Shown: positions 62,438 through 64,000 of the stretch, one piece after another
How the letters are laid out: each line of letters begins with the position of its first letter
Numbering within the stretch: position 1 is the first letter of the stretch
Assembly: GCA_024180945.1 (NCBI GenBank)
Contig: JAKSGN010000037.1
Coordinates: 1,927,501-1,991,500, forward strand
DNA: 64,000 nt
Reading direction: 5' to 3'
DNA from: Macrophomina tecta
Taxonomy: Eukaryota > Ascomycota > Dothideomycetes > Botryosphaeriales > Botryosphaeriaceae
Made by a program: the position numbers and the translations under genes
The notes under the pieces: generated by a model
Seen by the model: the letters and a program-made list of their open reading frames with translations, nothing else
Database searches by the model: none
What the model was told of the DNA's origin: nothing

Positions 62438-62904
62438 TATTACGGCATAGCCTCTATAGAATAGAAAATAGGTAGAATAAGAGAATAAAGCGGGGCGTAG
62501 ATACGCGCCGTAGAAAGATCTATAAAGAGAGTTACGTAGATTATATAATGCTAAGTATTAATCTATATACTCTCGCCTAGGTAAATATAGATTAAATAGA
62601 TTAAACCTCTTTAATCTCTATAATCTATCTTCTATAGAAATAGATTAATAGAATTAATACTAGATTATAGATCTCTTCTACTTATATATAAACTACACTC
62701 CTTAGATAGCTTTAACCTTCGTGGTCAACTTTAACAATAGAATTTAGACTCTATTGGTAACACGGCCTTCGCACGCAGTGCTTAGTCCTATTACGTGTTC
62801 GACTTGCTCTCACCCTCTTCTTGTACCCACTTAAGGAAACCCTTCGACAGGTTTTCTCCCTCTTTGGTGTTTGGATCCTTAGAGGCAGAGGCCCGCTCGT
62901 TACA
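62438..62904 (+). repeat. Family A LTR (467 bp), outer element, 3' copy
   Basis: Starts TATTACGGCATAGCC after the polypurine tract and ends CTCGTTACA. RIP is dense in the first 270 bp and nearly absent in the last 190 bp, which retain CCACTTAAGGAAACCC and CTCTTTGGTGTTTGGATCC. Confidence 0.85.
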
Positions 62905-62937
62905 CCTCCGCCCGCCCCCTTTCTGCCTTTTAGCTAG

Positions 62938-63381
62938 ATGCTGAATGTGTATATGCATCGTGGCCGCTCCAAATCAAGCGAGGACGTGATACTTGCCTCA
63001 ACGCCCTCAGCCAAGCAGCGTCCAATGTCACGACCTGCCTCCGCCAGCACGCGCCGAGAAGACTCGCATGGCATTGAGCATTCATCCATGGCCAGCTCTA
63101 ATAACGCTACGATGAACGGAACAGACATCAAGAACCACAAGAACGATGGACCAAAGCTTGACTGGGAGAAATTCCCCAAGTCCGGCTTCAGCATCCGGCA
63201 CTGGCCTGCGACATCCGACGAGTCATCGAAGAAGCGTAAGCGTGGGGCCGATCGACTGCCAGTGTGCTGGGCCAGCGGCTGCAAGCCGTCCACGCCGGCC
63301 TCCGCTTCGGGGCCTCACTACGGCTCGAGCGGCTGGTTGCAGCACGCCATATCGTGGTCGGGAATACTTCCTATTGGCTGA
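62938..63381 (+). CDS. Hypothetical basic, Ser-rich protein segment, 147 codons
   Basis: Open frame with SKSSEDVILASTPSAKQRP, a polar Ser/Asn/Asp-rich middle, KLDWEKFPKSGFSIRHW and a nuclear-localisation-like SKKRKRG. Composition is more protein-like than the opposite frame (119 codons, -). After SKKRKRGADRLPV the neighbouring frame reads LGQRLQAVHAGLRFGASLRL and continues to 63434, so a small TG-repeat frameshift or an intron near 63263 is possible. No domain was recognised. It begins only 29 bp from the transposon nest, so its 5' part may be displaced or regulatory DNA altered. Confidence 0.35.
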   Translation: MLNVYMHRGRSKSSEDVILASTPSAKQRPMSRPASASTRREDSHGIEHSSMASSNNATMNGTDIKNHKNDGPKLDWEKFPKSGFSIRHWPATSDESSKKRKRGADRLPVCWASGCKPSTPASASGPHYGSSGWLQHAISWSGILPIG

Positions 63382-63425
63382 AGCAGCGGCCAAAAAAAAA
63401 GTCTGAGCATCGCATTGGTCACTTC

Positions 63426-63930
63426 TTATTGAACTAACCTTCGTAACGGTTGGTGAGCTGAGATGGAGGAGGAGGCGGAGGAGGCGGTTCGGAATCCCTG
63501 TGCTGATGCTCTCGTTGGAAGTTGACGGACGGCGACTTCTTCAAGGGTAGGGTGTGCACTTGCGGGTTCGTTGTCGGCATTCGCCCTGGTGGACGGCCCA
63601 CCGCTGCTGGGGGCTTCCATACCCTCGCGGTACTTTTTCTCGACTTGGGCGTGCGGCGTGCGCGTGCTGCTCTCGACTACGCCAAGCTCCATGGTGGTGC
63701 TGGCTGGGGAGTTCTGGGGCGAGGACCAGAAGACTTCCCAAGGCTTACTGTGCTGCCTCATTCCTTTGCCAGTGGATGTAGCAGGCTTAGCTCTGTCGCT
63801 TCCTCCGCTGGTCGAGGAGGCGACGCTGTTCGAGATGGATGAGCTGACGCTCCAGCGACTTCTTCCTGGCTACCGGATCGGGAGGTGGAGGGGAGGGCTC
63901 CGAATGGATCTTGGACTTCTATATTAAGGA
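63426..63930 (-). pseudogene. bHLH-like transcription factor segment, broken or partial
   Basis: The minus-strand frame starting at 63761 contains SSTRTPHAQVEKKYREG (about 63621-63671), matching the basic region and start of helix 1 of fungal bHLH factors (H..VE.KYR, DNA contacts to E-box-like sites). Immediately after KYREG the expected helix 1 and loop do not follow; a possible donor GTATGG overlaps this point, so an intron is conceivable. Upstream, minus-strand SLERQLIHLEQRRLLDQRRK reads in a different frame and ends in stops. Downstream a third frame is open (SPSVNFQREHQHRDSE and a Pro run) up to a GTTAGT donor at about 63443. The three-frame pattern suggests a decayed gene; the window end prevents a full check. 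Confidence 0.35.
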
Positions 63931-64000
63931 CGCCGCGAAATTGTTCCCAGCCCTCTATGGAAAAGTACTACCGGGTATGCTAGCCTGTATTGAAGACGCC
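63931..64000. other. Window end, nothing recognised
   Basis: GC-normal sequence continuing beyond the window. Confidence 0.3.

Larger units (their letters stand above)
45187..62909 (+). mobile_element. Outer family A Gypsy element with nested LINE and inner Gypsy; target duplication CCTCC
   Basis: The element proper is 45192-62904, starting TGTTACGG and ending GTTACA, bracketed by CCTCC at 45187-45191 and 62905-62909. The 5' LTR is split: about 88 bp at 45192-45279, the rest at about 54825-55209. Internal plus-strand sequence runs 55210-62437 with leader CTTTAACTACTATTC, gag, RT and integrase; the 3' LTR is 62438-62904, preceded by polypurine tract AAAGAACCCTAAAAGGGGGA. The gag zinc knuckle near 56668-56712 has lost all four ligands, and the RT box at 59340-59410 reads FYLVYFNNIFIF (NN for DD). 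All frames are closed by RIP. Confidence 0.85.

Noticed and set aside
1..64000. tRNA, rRNA, telomere repeats, or a secondary-metabolite cluster
   Set aside because: No tRNA B-box-like arm in context, no rRNA-like stretch, no TTAGGG array and no synthase-type coding sequence were seen.

Overview
The window reads as an accessory, transposon-dominated stretch of a filamentous ascomycete (Pezizomycotina) genome. Three things support this. Most of the DNA is extremely AT-rich, full of TA and, by eye, almost free of CA/TG, while many CG dinucleotides survive in several blocks; this is the mark of repeat-induced point mutation (RIP). The intact genes have short introns (55-182 bp) with fungal donors such as GTATGT and CTAAC-like branch sites. 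The protein families are fungal (Pth11/SAT4-type 7TM protein, fungal PAP2 phosphatase, pogo/Fot1-like transposase). No rRNA, tRNA or CRISPR array was seen.

Layout. 1-8996: nested, RIP-mutated Ty3/Gypsy elements of three LTR families (called here A, B and C). 8997-9367: 3' end of a pogo/Fot1-like transposase. 9368-16300: a GC-normal island holding a dead PAP2 phosphatase gene (10841-12159, +), one intact four-exon gene for a secreted solute-binding-like protein (13214-14510, -) and gene-poor DNA. 16300-37890: the most severely RIP-mutated block, with a family B element, a family C element, and a family D Gypsy element (27789-33842) inserted in the family C pol and flanked by a perfect 5-bp target duplication. 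37890-45191: second island with a possible small gene, an intact five-exon 7TM gene (38799-40506, +), a pogo-like transposase split by a solo LTR (41350-41716), a broken gene of unknown family (42806-44044, +) and a minus-strand gene remnant (44752-45191).

45192-62904 is a three-level nest: a family A Gypsy element whose 5' LTR was hit by a LINE, which was then hit by a second, oppositely oriented family A element. The outer Gypsy copy is bracketed by the duplication CCTCC, the inner one by TATAC. Removing the nest joins 45191 directly to 62910. From 62910 to the end is GC-normal DNA with a possible basic, Ser-rich coding segment on + and a broken bHLH-like segment on -.

The genes do not form a pathway. 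The biology here is genome defence and decay: repeats are inactivated at catalytic codons (RNase H, reverse transcriptase, zinc knuckles), one ordinary gene (PAP2) has decayed in a similar way, and the outermost 100-300 bp of RIP blocks next to unique DNA look spared. All calls come from reading the sequence; no database search was possible. Exon boundaries rest on splice consensus plus frame continuity.
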